From an uncultured Caulobacterales bacterium (GTDB lineage: Bacteria; Pseudomonadota; Alphaproteobacteria; Caulobacterales; Maricaulaceae), in contig CALKXY010000041.1 in the NCBI GenBank assembly GCA_938003545.1, positions 1 through 58,270 on the forward strand: a DNA stretch of 58,270 bases, read 5' to 3'. Positions 18,045 to 28,181 of this stretch are shown here, piece by piece; positions within the stretch are counted from its first letter, which is position 1, and each line of letters begins with the position of its first letter. Below the pieces are notes generated by a model. The model was not told the origin of the DNA. It made no database searches and saw nothing but the letters and a program-made list of their open reading frames with translations. A program made the translations under genes and the position numbers.

Positions 18045-18682
18045 GGGACACCGATCATTTTGTGGGTCTGAACGGATAAACGCCAGATCGGGTTTTCCAA
18101 ACAATATTTAAAGGCGGCACCAGAATGTGTCGCCTTTTTTTGTGCCCCAAGGTAACTATCGTCGCGTGGTTGCAGACAAAAATGTGTAAAATCTAAATCG
18201 GTAAAATCTGATGGTTTGTTTTCATCCTGAGGATAAACCAACTTAAGTTCATCACCTGATGTTTGCACCAATGCCGCATTGGCTTTTGGCGACACACACA
18301 CCCAATCTATACCGTCTGGCGCCACAATTGTCCCATTCGTTTCAACCGCAATCTTGAATCCTTGCGTATGAAGTTCAGCTATCAAAAGGGCATCCAACTG
18401 CAGTAGTGGTTCCCCGCCTGTGCACACCACCCATCGTTCGCCTTCACCGACCCAAAGCGAGGCTACTTTTTTTGACAAATCTGAAGCTGAATATTTCCCG
18501 CCATTCATACCGTCTGTTTTTACGAAATCTGTATCGCAAAATTTGCAAATTGCCGTCGCGCGATCTCGTTCCAAACCACTCCAGAGGTTACACCCTGCAA
18601 AGCGTAAAAACACCGCGACAGTACCCGCGCGAACGCCCTCGCCTTGCACAGTTAGAAACATCTCTTTTACGGCGTAACTCAT
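18041..18682 (-). CDS. queE: 7-carboxy-7-deazaguanine synthase
   Basis: 213 residues from the ATG at 18682, chosen over an upstream in-frame ATG at 18709 because it overlaps the queC stop as ATGA. A radical-SAM enzyme that converts 6-carboxytetrahydropterin to CDG in queuosine synthesis. The cluster cysteines are Cys31, Cys46 and Cys49, giving the C-x14-C-x2-C spacing of the Burkholderia-type QueE rather than the canonical Cx3Cx2[12 protein letters not shown] and [12 protein letters not shown] (SAM-binding GGE) are present. Translationally coupled to queC; the 3' part contains a plus-strand terminator. Confidence 0.94.
   Translation of the reverse strand: MSYAVKEMFLTVQGEGVRAGTVAVFLRFAGCNLWSGLERDRATAICKFCDTDFVKTDGMNGGKYSASDLSKKVASLWVGEGERWVVCTGGEPLLQLDALLIAELHTQGFKIAVETNGTIVAPDGIDWVCVSPKANAALVQTSGDELKLVYPQDENKPSDFTDLDFTHFCLQPRDDSYLGAQKKATHSGAAFKYCLENPIWRLSVQTHKMIGVP
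18110..18141 (+). terminator. Intrinsic terminator inside queE coding sequence
   Basis: On the plus strand an 11-bp stem (18110-18120 with 18127-18137, one G-U pair) and a 6-nt loop are followed by a run of seven T's (18135-18141, overlapping the stem end). It lies 66 bp past the stop of the plus-strand exported-protein gene and so should end its transcript, although the DNA is coding for queE on the other strand. Confidence 0.75.
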
Positions 18683-19389
18683 GCCTTTTCGCCCACATAT
18701 TCGACCCACCCTTTGGCCCGTAATTCACAGGCAGGACAGTCGCCGCATCCATATCCCCAGCTGTGCAACACATCATGCACGCCTTTGTAACATGTATGAG
18801 TTTTTGCGCGAATGATCTCGACGAGAGTTTGTCCGCCAAGCGTTTCCGCCAAATCCCACGCCCCTGCCTTAGACAAAAACATCAGTGGCGTATGCAGCGC
18901 ATATGCCCGATCAAGGCCAAGTGAAATGGCCTGCATTTGCGCATCTAAAGTCTCTTTTCGGCAATCTGGATATCCAGAAAAATCCGCTTCACACATACCC
19001 GCAACGAGATGGGAAAACCCGCGTCGCCAGCCCAGAGCCGCAGCATAATTCAAAAAAATCAAATTTCGACCTGGCACAAATGTCGTGGGCAAGCCATTTT
19101 CATGTACGCCGATTTCAACCTCTCGTGTGAGAGACGTCTCACTGATCTGACCCAAACCCGCAAGATTAATAATATGGTCCTCGCCCAAGCTATCCGCCCA
19201 CTGCGGAAAACTTTCCTTCACTGCGTCTCTAACATCCAAACGACACTGCATTTCAATATCATGACGTTGGCCATAGTCGAAACCAATCGTCTCGACCCGA
19301 TCAAACCGTTTCAGCGCCCAAGCCAAACAGGTCGCGGAATCTTGTCCCCCTGAAAAGAGCAGTCCCGCTGTTTGTGATTTTTTATTCAT
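18679..19389 (-). CDS. queC: 7-cyano-7-deazaguanine synthase
   Basis: 236 residues from the ATG at 19389 (MNKKSQ); an in-frame start at 19425 would add 12 residues and overlaps the neighbouring gene region, so the shorter form is preferred. PP-loop ATPase motif SGGQDS at about 13-18 and a C-terminal zinc-binding cysteine set (THTCYKGV... then [11 protein letters not shown]). QueC converts CDG to preQ0 using ATP and ammonia in queuosine/7-deazaguanine synthesis. Forms a two-gene unit with queE (ATGA overlap). queD and queF are not in the window. Confidence 0.94.
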   Translation of the reverse strand: MNKKSQTAGLLFSGGQDSATCLAWALKRFDRVETIGFDYGQRHDIEMQCRLDVRDAVKESFPQWADSLGEDHIINLAGLGQISETSLTREVEIGVHENGLPTTFVPGRNLIFLNYAAALGWRRGFSHLVAGMCEADFSGYPDCRKETLDAQMQAISLGLDRAYALHTPLMFLSKAGAWDLAETLGGQTLVEIIRAKTHTCYKGVHDVLHSWGYGCGDCPACELRAKGWVEYVGEKA

Positions 19390-19491
19390 AGACGGGCGCA
19401 TAGCGGATTGCGGTTTATGCGCCAAGCCATGCGTTCACGAAAGAATCACCGGAACGATTTGAAGCGGCACGCGAATTGCAGCGTGATCCTT

Positions 19492-20016
19492 ATGAAGAAT
19501 CGTAACAAAGCCTTAACCATGCTCTCTGGGAAAAAGCGTTATATCATGTTGGCCGTGCTCGCGGTGGAAATCGCCAGCCTGCCTGCGGCTGCGCAAATTG
19601 TTCAACGCGTCGCCTTTGACATTCGTCCAATCGTAACCGCTGTAGAAGTCCCGACAGCTGAACCTGGATTGTCACGGTTTCTCGTTGCATCAAATTCAGG
19701 CTTCGGTATCGAAGCCAGCGATGTCGTGGGCAATGTAGATGTATCAGTGCACGTCAGTGGTGCCATGAGCGGCACAAGCCGTTTTGGCGACGCTGCCCAA
19801 CTGCCCGGTGTGAAATCTACGTGCAGTCAAACAACTGGCTTTGCATCGCCAATATACATAGCCAATAAAAAAACGGCTGCACGTCCCGGTACACCGCCAG
19901 AACAAGCCGTTATTTTCGAGTTTCGATATGCGCCTGACGCACGGCCCGTATTTGACTTCAAACCCGGAAAAGAGTCTGTGGCTATACCATCAGGATGTTC
20001 AGACCGAGCGTCCTAG
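19492..20016 (+). CDS. Exported protein of unknown function
   Basis: About 174 residues from the ATG at 19492; an ATG at 19519 (MLSGKKRYIMLAVLAVEIASLPAAA) also gives a good signal peptide with cleavage near AAAQ. The mature part looks like a small beta-sandwich with two likely disulfide cysteines (STCSQ and SGCSD near the C-terminus). No family recognised. It is divergent from queC and its stop overlaps convergent recQ by 4 bp. Confidence 0.55.
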   Translation: MKNRNKALTMLSGKKRYIMLAVLAVEIASLPAAAQIVQRVAFDIRPIVTAVEVPTAEPGLSRFLVASNSGFGIEASDVVGNVDVSVHVSGAMSGTSRFGDAAQLPGVKSTCSQTTGFASPIYIANKKTAARPGTPPEQAVIFEFRYAPDARPVFDFKPGKESVAIPSGCSDRAS

Positions 20017-21806
20017 CCTTTAATTTCGGCCAGAAAAGCTTCGCCAAACCGGTCAAATTTACTCGGCCCGACACCGCTTACATCCAACATATCAGCTCGA
20101 TTTTCAGGTTTTCGTGACACCATATCGATGAGGGTCGCGTCGGAGAACACAACGAAAGCTGGTTTGCCGAGTTGTCTCGCGAAATCCATACGTAGTGCTT
20201 TCAGACGTGAGAGCAGCTCCGTATCATCGGAGTTTAAATCTGGTTTATAACGATCTGCCGCGCGAATGACTTTCTTCGATCCTGCGCGTTTGACCGTAGG
20301 GTCTTTGCACATGAAACTCTCACCTGCGTTTAATATGTCATACGCTTTGGGCAGTAATTCCAACCGCCCATAAGCCTCCATATTCACATTCAAATATCGT
20401 AATGCTACGGCTTGGCGTAGTAGGCCTTGGAACCAAGGTTTTGGTTGTTTCGCTTGGCCAAATGCAGGCAAGTCTTGATGGTTGAATTGTTTTATCCTGT
20501 CGGTTTCATCCCCCCTAGCAACCGCGATCACATGACCTGACCCGAAACGCTGTCCCGTTTGTTCAATCGCGCCAAATAAAGCCTTTGCCGCATCCGTCGC
20601 ATCAATCAAAACAGGTGGGTTTTGACACACATCGCAATTGCCGCAGGGTTCGGAGCTTTCTCCGAAATAAGCCATCAAAATCTGACGTCGGCATTTTGCC
20701 GCTTCGCAATAGCCTAGCAAGGCATCTAAACGGCGATGTTCGCGCATTTGGTGATCAGAATCAGAACCATCGTCAGAGATAAATTGGCGGCGCATTCGAA
20801 TGTCGTCCAAGGCATAGATCATGCCAGTTTCGGAAGGCGCTCCATCGCGGCCTGCACGGCCAATTTCCTGATAATAAGCCTCTAATGAGCTCGGCAAGTT
20901 CAAGTGATAGACAAAGCGAACATTCGATTTATCGATACCCATACCAAAGGCAATTGTTGCAACGATGATGACGGCGGGCTCAGCGAGAAATCGTTCTTGG
21001 TTTTCAAAGCGGACTTCCGCAGACAAACCTGCATGATAGGGAAGCGCATTATAGCCTTTATCACGTAAAACCTCAGCGTATTTTTCTGTATTCTTACGGG
21101 ACAAGCAATACACAATTCCGCACTGCCCACGCTGGGCCTCCATCCAATCTAGCAATTGATTTGTTCGGTTTGATAATGGTGCGACAGTGAGACTTAGGTT
21201 TGGACGATCAAATCCATGCACAATGACTTCGCCTTGCCCTTTAAATAACTGAGACGCGATATCCTTTCGGGTGGCTTCATCCGCCGTCGCCGTAAATGCA
21301 GCGACACGCGCATTGGGAAACATCTCTTTCAACCGCCCCAAATCGCCATATTCTGGCCGAAAGGCAGGCCCCCATTTTGAAACACAATGCGCTTCGTCGA
21401 CAACAAACAACGCAGGATCTAGAGCTCGCATTGCCGCTAACATGCGCGGCTGCATGAGGCGTTCAGGTGAAAGGTAGAGAAGTTTTGTTTGGCCCGATGC
21501 AATGGCTTTCCACTGAGCCACATTCTCCTCGCGCGATTGCCCCGAGTGAATAGATGCCACGGGGACACCATTGGCGCGAAGTCCTGCAGCTTGGTTATCC
21601 ATGAGCGCCACGAGCGGAGAAATGACCACAGTCGGCTTATCCAGCAGTTGGCTTGGCACTTGATAACAAATAGATTTACCTGCCCCCGTTGGCATCACCG
21701 CGAGGACATTACGACCTTCCAATATATAGTCTACAATCTCAGCCTGACCTGGACGAAATGCGTTATGTCCGAATTGATCAGAGAGAATATCGAGAGGGGT
21801 CGTCAT
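20013..21806 (-). CDS. recQ: ATP-dependent DNA helicase RecQ
   Basis: 597 residues from the ATG at 21806 (MTTPLDIL); the frame stays open upstream to 22019 but that part runs into the divergent ABC transporter gene and carries no RecQ homology. SF2 helicase motifs: PTGAGKS at 39-45, DEAH at 137-140, then FTATADEATR and the motif VI region YQEIGRAGRDG. The zinc-binding cysteines (CRRQ...CGNCDVC, about 370-400), an RQC winged helix and a C-terminal HRDC domain follow, as in E. coli RecQ. Acts in recombination and replication fork repair. Confidence 0.96.
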   Translation of the reverse strand: MTTPLDILSDQFGHNAFRPGQAEIVDYILEGRNVLAVMPTGAGKSICYQVPSQLLDKPTVVISPLVALMDNQAAGLRANGVPVASIHSGQSREENVAQWKAIASGQTKLLYLSPERLMQPRMLAAMRALDPALFVVDEAHCVSKWGPAFRPEYGDLGRLKEMFPNARVAAFTATADEATRKDIASQLFKGQGEVIVHGFDRPNLSLTVAPLSNRTNQLLDWMEAQRGQCGIVYCLSRKNTEKYAEVLRDKGYNALPYHAGLSAEVRFENQERFLAEPAVIIVATIAFGMGIDKSNVRFVYHLNLPSSLEAYYQEIGRAGRDGAPSETGMIYALDDIRMRRQFISDDGSDSDHQMREHRRLDALLGYCEAAKCRRQILMAYFGESSEPCGNCDVCQNPPVLIDATDAAKALFGAIEQTGQRFGSGHVIAVARGDETDRIKQFNHQDLPAFGQAKQPKPWFQGLLRQAVALRYLNVNMEAYGRLELLPKAYDILNAGESFMCKDPTVKRAGSKKVIRAADRYKPDLNSDDTELLSRLKALRMDFARQLGKPAFVVFSDATLIDMVSRKPENRADMLDVSGVGPSKFDRFGEAFLAEIKG

Positions 21807-21907
21807 AAACAGCATGTGACGCGCTTTGCAGAGCGGTGCAAGCGGCACGGCGATCTTTGGAAACAGTCTTTTACACCTTGTCTTCAAAGTGCGATAGCGC
21901 GTGCGAT

Positions 21908-23788
21908 ATGACGAACACTCCAACAGACTCCTCACGCAGCTCCGGCGCGTCTTTTGCGGCGAAAGTCGATCAGGACAAAGCGGGGCGAAGCAAAGCGAGG
22001 TCGCTGCGGCCGCTTGCAAAACTATGGCCTTTTATATCAAAATATCCGGGACAGCTCTCTGGGTTTTTGATTTTCCTGATTTTATCCTCATTGGGCAGCT
22101 TGACCATGCCGTGGATCGTCAAATTGATTATCGATTGCGGCTTTGGCGAAGGAAATAGCGCCATTCCAATCTGCGCCTCTATCGCGGCAGATAGCGATGG
22201 ATCACTCAATAGGTATTTTCTATATGCAGGCGTTTTTGCGATTTTATTCGCCATCACGGGGGCAATGCGGTTTTTCTTCATCACCCGTCTCGGTCAGCGC
22301 GTTATTGCGGATGTCAGAAAAGCGGTCTTCGATAGGCTGACACAGCTATCTCCAGCCTATTTTGAACGCGTACGTACGGGCGAAGTGCTCTCTCGCCTAA
22401 CCACTGACACAACACTCGTTGAAACCGTTATCACGGGGTCTGTGAGTTTTGCATTGCGATCCATGGCGCAAATTATCGGCGCGATTGCGATGATGTTCTT
22501 CCTCTCTTGGAAACTCGCTTTTATGGTTCTAGCGATTGCTCCGGCTATGATCCTACCTCTCGTTCTTACTGGTAAGAAGATCAAACGTCATTCGCGTGAT
22601 AGCCAAGACCGTCTTGCGGATGCCTCTGCACGCGCGGGCGAAGCCCTCAGCGGAATTCAAACCGTGCAAGCCTACACCCAAGAAGCCGAAGAACGCGATC
22701 GATTTGGAGATGACATCGAAGCTAGTTATACATCCCAGCGCAAACGTATCGTCATACAAGCAGGCCTAACGGCCCTTATGTTTGCCATCGCCCTTACGAG
22801 TATCATCGGCATTCTAAATTTCGGCGCATGGTCCGTTCTAAATGGACGGATGACGGGCGGAGATATTACGGCATTCGTATTTCTCGCCTTCCTTGCCATC
22901 GGCGGAGCGAGTTCGTTGACTGAAACCTTCACTAACCTTTTGCGTGCGGCAGGCGCAGCTGATCGCCTCGTTGAAATTCTTGATGAGACGCCAATCATTA
23001 CTTCGCCTGATACGCCCACTCGCCTTGAAAATGTGCGCGGGCAGATTGCTTTTGAAGATGTAAACTTCGTGTATCCTACCAGACCAGACAGTCAGGCTTT
23101 GTCAGACTTTAATCTCGACATTCAACCTGGCGAGACAATCGCATTGGTTGGCCCAAGTGGGGCGGGGAAAACGACAGTCTTTCAACTTCTTCTACGTTTT
23201 TATGACGTACAAGACGGCACGGTTAGGTTCGACGGTATAGACATACGAGACGTCGATCCGGAAGTCTTGCGGACACATATCGCCATCGTACAACAAGATG
23301 CCCCTCTTTTCTCAGGCACGGCTCTACAAAACATTGGTTATGGACGCACAAATCCGAGCCGCGCGGATATTGAGGCCGCTGCAAAAGCTGCCTATGCGCA
23401 TGACTTTATTACAGCACTCCCAGATGGCTATGACACGGATCTTGGCGAACAAGGCGCAACGCTTTCAGGCGGTCAACGCCAAAGGATCGCTATTGCCCGC
23501 GCGGTACTCCGTGATGCACCAGTCTTACTGTTAGACGAGGCCACGTCCGCTTTGGATTCAGAATCAGAACAAGCCGTTCAAAAGGCTTTCGATGAAGCCT
23601 CAAAAAACCGCACAACACTCGTTATCGCGCATCGTCTGTCTACAGTCCTGAAAGCTGATCGCATTATCGTTTTGGACGCGGGTCGTATCGTTGAAATTGG
23701 AACCCATGCGAGCCTCGTTGCAAAAGATGGGCTTTATGCTCGGCTGGCAAAAATTCAATTTGAACAAGGCTCAGGTTTAGCGAGTTAG
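21908..23788 (+). CDS. ABC transporter, fused permease-ATPase (exporter)
   Basis: 626 residues from the ATG at 21908 (MTNTPTDSSR), preferred over an in-frame start at 21836 that lacks any homology. N-terminal six-helix ABC exporter domain (about 45-340), then the nucleotide-binding domain: Walker A GPSGAGKTT near 414, signature LSGGQRQR near 519, Walker B VLLLDEATSALD and the H-loop VIAHRLST. A half-transporter that should work as a homodimer, MsbA/LmrA-like; the substrate could be lipid, peptide or drug and cannot be read off. Divergent from recQ with 101 bp between. Confidence 0.92.
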   Translation: MTNTPTDSSRSSGASFAAKVDQDKAGRSKARSLRPLAKLWPFISKYPGQLSGFLIFLILSSLGSLTMPWIVKLIIDCGFGEGNSAIPICASIAADSDGSLNRYFLYAGVFAILFAITGAMRFFFITRLGQRVIADVRKAVFDRLTQLSPAYFERVRTGEVLSRLTTDTTLVETVITGSVSFALRSMAQIIGAIAMMFFLSWKLAFMVLAIAPAMILPLVLTGKKIKRHSRDSQDRLADASARAGEALSGIQTVQAYTQEAEERDRFGDDIEASYTSQRKRIVIQAGLTALMFAIALTSIIGILNFGAWSVLNGRMTGGDITAFVFLAFLAIGGASSLTETFTNLLRAAGAADRLVEILDETPIITSPDTPTRLENVRGQIAFEDVNFVYPTRPDSQALSDFNLDIQPGETIALVGPSGAGKTTVFQLLLRFYDVQDGTVRFDGIDIRDVDPEVLRTHIAIVQQDAPLFSGTALQNIGYGRTNPSRADIEAAAKAAYAHDFITALPDGYDTDLGEQGATLSGGQRQRIAIARAVLRDAPVLLLDEATSALDSESEQAVQKAFDEASKNRTTLVIAHRLSTVLKADRIIVLDAGRIVEIGTHASLVAKDGLYARLAKIQFEQGSGLAS

Positions 23789-23857
23789 ACTTAATCACTT
23801 TGCAGCCATAATGTTTAACTGCACATAAAGCCTAGATTCAATGCAAGTGATAACGTC

Positions 23858-23883
23858 GTCGACAAGCATCATGCTCTTTCGAC
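23858..23883. terminator. Hairpin between convergent genes
   Basis: GTCGA (23858-23862) pairs with TCGAC (23879-23883), with an inner AGCAT/ATGCT pairing. It sits between the ends of the ABC exporter gene and edd and may serve both as terminator, but it has no T-run. Confidence 0.25.
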
Positions 23884-23911
23884 AAATTAACCCCCTCATT
23901 TAAATCAGGCA

Positions 23912-25762
23912 TCAGTCAAACCACGGCATGTCACCAAGTGTCGAAGCTCCGCTTTCGGCATCGGTTGCAATGGCGCGCTGTGCAGCAAACATATTCATTC
24001 CGAGAGCCGCCAATTGAGGCTGTGGAGGCTGAACCGCAATTTCACGTGCCGATAAATCAGTATTTAAAACCTCAACACTGTGGTTTTCAGGGTCTAAGCG
24101 AATAATATCGCCGTTTTGAATGCGTGCAATCGCTCCCCCCATGAGGGCCTCAGGGTGAAGATGAATAGCCGCAGGGACCTTGCCCGATGCGCCGGACATT
24201 CGCCCATCCGTAACCATTGCAACTTTAAAGCCTTTATCCTGTTGCAGGCCTAAAATCGGGGTCAACTTATGCAATTCGGGCATGCCATTCGCGCGCGGAC
24301 CTTGGAAGCGAAGAACCACAACGAAGTCGCGCTCTAACTCGCCTGCTTTATGCATATCAATAAGGTCATTTTGGTCGTCAATAACTATAGCGGGTGCCTC
24401 AACGCACCAGTTTTCTGGCTTCACAGCAGAAATTTTCATAACAGCGCGTCCAAGATTACCTTCCAGTACAGCGAGACCACCATCTTCGCGGACAGGTTTA
24501 TCAACAGTCGTCAAAATACTTGTGTCGAGGCTTTTCGATGGACCGTCGCGCCAAATAACGCTGTCCGGTTCAAGATGCATATTCTTGATAGGCTCTTTTG
24601 TGTAAGCATGAAGACCATCACCCCCCGCAATCGTCGTCACATCACCCTGCATTAGACCCGCAGACAAAAGCTCTCCGATTAGAAATGCCATGCCGCCCGC
24701 TGCATGAAAATGGTTCACATCCATGATCCCGTTTGGATAGATTTTACAGATCAACGGGACCGCAGCACTTATCGCGGCATAATCATCCCAATTGATGATG
24801 ATCCCTGCTGCGCGCGCGATTGCAGCCATATGGATCGTTAGGTTAGTGGATCCTCCCGTCGCCATTAGACCGACGAGGCCATTCACAATACTTTTTTCTG
24901 AAATCACATGGCAGGCTGGCGTAAATGACGCTTCGTTTCCTTGGGCCATATTAGTGATCTGCGTCGCGCGGCGGACCGCTTGCGCCGTGAGTGCATCCCG
25001 TAGTGGCGTGTTTGGATGCACAAAGCTGGAACCTGGCAGTTGCATGCCCATGACTTCCATCAACATCTGGTTCGTATTCGCTGTTCCATAAAACGTACAC
25101 GTACCGGGGGCGTGATAACTCGCGGCTTCAACAGCTAGAAGCTCCGCACGGCTTGCCTCCCCTGCGGCAAAAGCCTGGCGCACACGTGCCTTTTCAGGGT
25201 TTGGAATACCTGATGGCATCGGTCCCGCAGGTGCAAATATTTGTGGAATCCAACCAAACCGAAGAGCTGCAATCATAAGCCCTGGAACAATTTTATCGCA
25301 AACACCGAGATGAATAGCTGCATCAAACATATCATGTGACAGAGCAATGGCCGCACCTTGTGCGATATTATCGCGCGAAAAGAGCGACAGCTCCATACCT
25401 TCGCGACCTTGCGTTACACCATCACACATCGCGGGAACGCCGCCGGCAACTTGTGCCGTCGCACCATTCCGGCGGGCGGCATGGCGAATAAGTTCTGGAA
25501 ATTTTTCAAAGGGCGCATGCGCCGAGAGCATATCATTATACGCTGTGACGACGCCAATATTGGCCCATTTCGCGCCTAATAATTCAGTCTTTTCTAGGAC
25601 CGCACAGCCCGCAGACGCGTGGGCGATATTACCCTCGGACAATCTACGTCGACGCGGACCTTCGCGCATCTGCGCTTCGCAAGCTGCCAAATAGCCGGCA
25701 CGACTCTTTTTGGATCGTTTGGTGATACGCGCCGTTACATCTTGAATTACGGAATGAGTCAT
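23912..25762 (-). CDS. edd: 6-phosphogluconate dehydratase
   Basis: 616 residues, the usual Edd length and about 50 longer than IlvD. The family signatures are present: [19 protein letters not shown] near 110-128, [20 protein letters not shown] near 220-240 and [17 protein letters not shown] in the C-terminal part; conserved cysteines in these segments bind the Fe-S cluster. It dehydrates 6-phosphogluconate to KDPG, the committing step of the Entner-Doudoroff pathway. Last gene of the zwf-pgl-edd operon, overlapping pgl by 4 bp (ATGA). KDPG aldolase (eda) is not in the window. Confidence 0.96.
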   Translation of the reverse strand: MTHSVIQDVTARITKRSKKSRAGYLAACEAQMREGPRRRRLSEGNIAHASAGCAVLEKTELLGAKWANIGVVTAYNDMLSAHAPFEKFPELIRHAARRNGATAQVAGGVPAMCDGVTQGREGMELSLFSRDNIAQGAAIALSHDMFDAAIHLGVCDKIVPGLMIAALRFGWIPQIFAPAGPMPSGIPNPEKARVRQAFAAGEASRAELLAVEAASYHAPGTCTFYGTANTNQMLMEVMGMQLPGSSFVHPNTPLRDALTAQAVRRATQITNMAQGNEASFTPACHVISEKSIVNGLVGLMATGGSTNLTIHMAAIARAAGIIINWDDYAAISAAVPLICKIYPNGIMDVNHFHAAGGMAFLIGELLSAGLMQGDVTTIAGGDGLHAYTKEPIKNMHLEPDSVIWRDGPSKSLDTSILTTVDKPVREDGGLAVLEGNLGRAVMKISAVKPENWCVEAPAIVIDDQNDLIDMHKAGELERDFVVVLRFQGPRANGMPELHKLTPILGLQQDKGFKVAMVTDGRMSGASGKVPAAIHLHPEALMGGAIARIQNGDIIRLDPENHSVEVLNTDLSAREIAVQPPQPQLAALGMNMFAAQRAIATDAESGASTLGDMPWFD

Positions 25763-26469
25763 AACGCAGGGCTCGCAAAAACATGTAATTTAGGGCCAGC
25801 TTGTAACAACGCTTTTACTGGCGCATCGAATAATGGCTTATCGATCACCGCATCATATACGGCGCGTTTTGCTTGCCCTGGGATAAATAGGATAATTGTG
25901 TGTGACTGCAGTACAGCATTCAATGTCAAAGAAATTCTGCTCAAATGCGTCCCCGCGACGGAACACCCAGTCGCATCAATTTCGCAGAGCAGATTTTCAT
26001 TTTCAACAGATAAGGCGTTTTCTAACCCACCAGAGTTTGGAAACCATGACGCCGTATGCGCATCGCCTCCCATACCCATAACGCACACATCAAATGGAGT
26101 CGCAATCATTGCAAAACGACCTTCAGCTTCACTCAAGCCCTCACTAACATTTGCATGAGAGGTTTTGAGTCCAAAGAAGTTTGCTGCGGCTGCCTTATTT
26201 TGCAGGAGGTTTTCTCGAATAAAGTCTTCATTCGATCCAGCTTGTCCAGGGTCAACCCATCGTTCATCGACAAGACTGATCGTAATCTTCGACCAATCCA
26301 GATCAGCTTTTGAGAGTAAGGCATAGACGGGCTTAGGTGAACTCCCACCGCTTACCATGAGGCTTGCCTGCCCGCGCGTCTCTAGGGCTTGTCGAAGAAC
26401 AGCCTCTATTGCAGCCGCGGCATTTGAAACGACATCCATATTGTCGTGAAGTTTGACTTCAGACATCAT
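25759..26469 (-). CDS. pgl: 6-phosphogluconolactonase
   Basis: 236 residues of the DevB/Pgl (NagB-like) fold: MVSGGSSPKPVYALL near 39-53, ISLVDERWVD near 66-75 (the conserved substrate loop) and MGMGGDAHTASWFP near 130-143. Hydrolyses 6-phosphogluconolactone between the zwf and edd reactions. It lies between these two genes with 4-bp ATGA overlaps on both sides, which supports the assignment and implies coordinated translation. Confidence 0.95.
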   Translation of the reverse strand: MMSEVKLHDNMDVVSNAAAAIEAVLRQALETRGQASLMVSGGSSPKPVYALLSKADLDWSKITISLVDERWVDPGQAGSNEDFIRENLLQNKAAAANFFGLKTSHANVSEGLSEAEGRFAMIATPFDVCVMGMGGDAHTASWFPNSGGLENALSVENENLLCEIDATGCSVAGTHLSRISLTLNAVLQSHTIILFIPGQAKRAVYDAVIDKPLFDAPVKALLQAGPKLHVFASPAL

Positions 26470-28013
26470 GAACTTTCTGACCAGGTATCGCCTTGCCTCT
26501 CCAGCATCCGATTGGATTCTTCAGGCCCATCTGATCCCGCAGGGTAGTAACTGACATTCTGCTCTACCTCGTCCCAAGCCTGAAGGATTCCGTCACACCA
26601 CAACCATGCCGCTTCAACTTCATCTCGGCGCATGAAGAGCGAGAGATTACCCCGAACCACATCCATGAGAAGCCGCTCATAAGCATCAGGATAGCGAACC
26701 GTGAAATTATCAGCATATGACAAGTTAAGCGGCAGGCTTTTCAACCTCAAACCACCAGCTCCTGGCTCTTTAATTTCCATCCAAAGATTCACCGCTTCGT
26801 CCGGCTGTAGGCGAATAACAAGTTTGTTTGGATTTACCTTAATCGAAGGACCGAATATCGAATGAGGCACAGGCTTAAACTGAATAATAATTTCAGATCT
26901 ACGTGCACGCATACGCTTGCCTGTCCGCATATAAATTGGAACACCAGACCAACGCCAGTTATTCACTTCAGCATTTATGACGACATAAGTCTCGGCGCCA
27001 CTTTCCTCGATATCTACATCCGTCAAATAGTCAGGAACGGCTTGTCCGCCCACCTTCCCTTTAACATATTGACCTCGAACCGTTTTTTCCTTGACGTTAG
27101 ATGAGTTGATTGGCGCCAATGCCCGCAAGACCTTTATTTTTTCAAGGCGAAGGTCATCTGCATGGGTCGAACCTGGCGGCTCCATCATCGTCAAACATAA
27201 TAGTTGCAGCAAATGGTTCTGCACCATATCGCGGAGCGCACCTGACTTATCATAATAAGCCCCTCGTCCACCAGCCCCGATATCTTCAGCAACGGTGATT
27301 TCAATATGTTCAATCGAATCTCGATCCCAAAGTGGTTCAAGCAAAACATTCCCGAAACGAAGCACAAGTAAATTCTGTACTGTCTCTTTACCTAAGAAAT
27401 GATCGATACGATAAATTCGTTTTTCTGAAAACACCCGTCCAACGGCTTCGTTGATCTCATCAGCAGACTTATAATCCCGGCCCAACGGCTTCTCCAGCAC
27501 AACACGGCTCTTATCGTGAGCGAGCCCTGCTGTAGCCAATCCTTGGCAAATATCAGAAAATAGGGCGGGCGGCATTGCGAGATAGAAAACACGAATTAGG
27601 GTTTCGGTTGCATCTAACTTGTCACCCAAACTACCCCAATCGCTACTTTTTGTTACGTCAACGGCCGCATAATCAATCAATTCGCAGAAGCTTTTCCATT
27701 TCGACTCCACGAAATTTTCATGGCCTGCAAATTCAAGATAAGCCTCTTTAATAAGGGAGAGGTATTCATCCCTATTCAGTACAGATCTAGAAGCCCCGAT
27801 TATTCGCGATTGCTTTGGAATCTGACCATCACAAAACCGATGATAAAGTGAAGGAATTAGCTTCCGCCGCGCGAGGTCCCCTGTGCCGCCGAAGACAACA
27901 ATTTCAAATGGATCAACTGGAACAAAAGTTGAATTGGCCTCCAGACCAGCATCCGTTTGATTTTTTTTTGTATGATCATTTAGATCGGCGGACGTTACGG
28001 TATGATTGTCCAC
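26466..28013 (-). CDS. zwf: Glucose-6-phosphate dehydrogenase
   Basis: 515 residues. Nucleotide-binding VVFGGTGDLARRKLIPSLY near 39-57, the substrate motif RIDHFLGKETVQNL near 200-214 with the catalytic histidine, and the C-terminal beta-sheet domain with RTGKRM. The N-terminal 35 residues are a non-conserved extension. Oxidises glucose 6-phosphate to 6-phosphogluconolactone with NAD(P)+. It opens the zwf-pgl-edd operon. A 168-bp leader separates it from the LacI-family gene and carries two near-identical palindromes (28125-28136 and 28145-28156) likely to be operators. Confidence 0.97.
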   Translation of the reverse strand: MDNHTVTSADLNDHTKKNQTDAGLEANSTFVPVDPFEIVVFGGTGDLARRKLIPSLYHRFCDGQIPKQSRIIGASRSVLNRDEYLSLIKEAYLEFAGHENFVESKWKSFCELIDYAAVDVTKSSDWGSLGDKLDATETLIRVFYLAMPPALFSDICQGLATAGLAHDKSRVVLEKPLGRDYKSADEINEAVGRVFSEKRIYRIDHFLGKETVQNLLVLRFGNVLLEPLWDRDSIEHIEITVAEDIGAGGRGAYYDKSGALRDMVQNHLLQLLCLTMMEPPGSTHADDLRLEKIKVLRALAPINSSNVKEKTVRGQYVKGKVGGQAVPDYLTDVDIEESGAETYVVINAEVNNWRWSGVPIYMRTGKRMRARRSEIIIQFKPVPHSIFGPSIKVNPNKLVIRLQPDEAVNLWMEIKEPGAGGLRLKSLPLNLSYADNFTVRYPDAYERLLMDVVRGNLSLFMRRDEVEAAWLWCDGILQAWDEVEQNVSYYPAGSDGPEESNRMLERQGDTWSESS

Positions 28014-28124
28014 AATGGTTCCTCATTCGCGACAAGAGTCAACTTTTACATTCGGCCACCTCTTGCATCCATTGGTCGGATATGTCCAACGTTCACGGGC
28101 CTGTCGCTTCAAAATAAAGAAATT

Positions 28125-28156
28125 TTCGTTTACGAACACTGTTTTTCGATTTCGAA
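28125..28156 (-). promoter_or_regulatory. Twin palindromes upstream of zwf, candidate operators
   Basis: TTCGTTTACGAA (28125-28136) and TTCGATTTCGAA (28145-28156) are both 5-bp inverted repeats around a central TT and fit TTCG-W-TT-W-CGAA. Their starts are 20 bp apart, about two helical turns, and they lie 112-143 bp before the zwf start. The adjacent LacI-family gene is the obvious candidate for the binding protein; the central CpG usual for that family is absent. Confidence 0.4.
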
Positions 28157-28181
28157 GATGAAATTTTAGGCGTTATGCCCA

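Noticed and set aside
20013..22019. 668-residue form of RecQ with an N-terminal extension
   Set aside because: The extra 71 codons run into the divergent transporter gene and show no RecQ homology; the ATG at 21806 gives the normal N-terminus.
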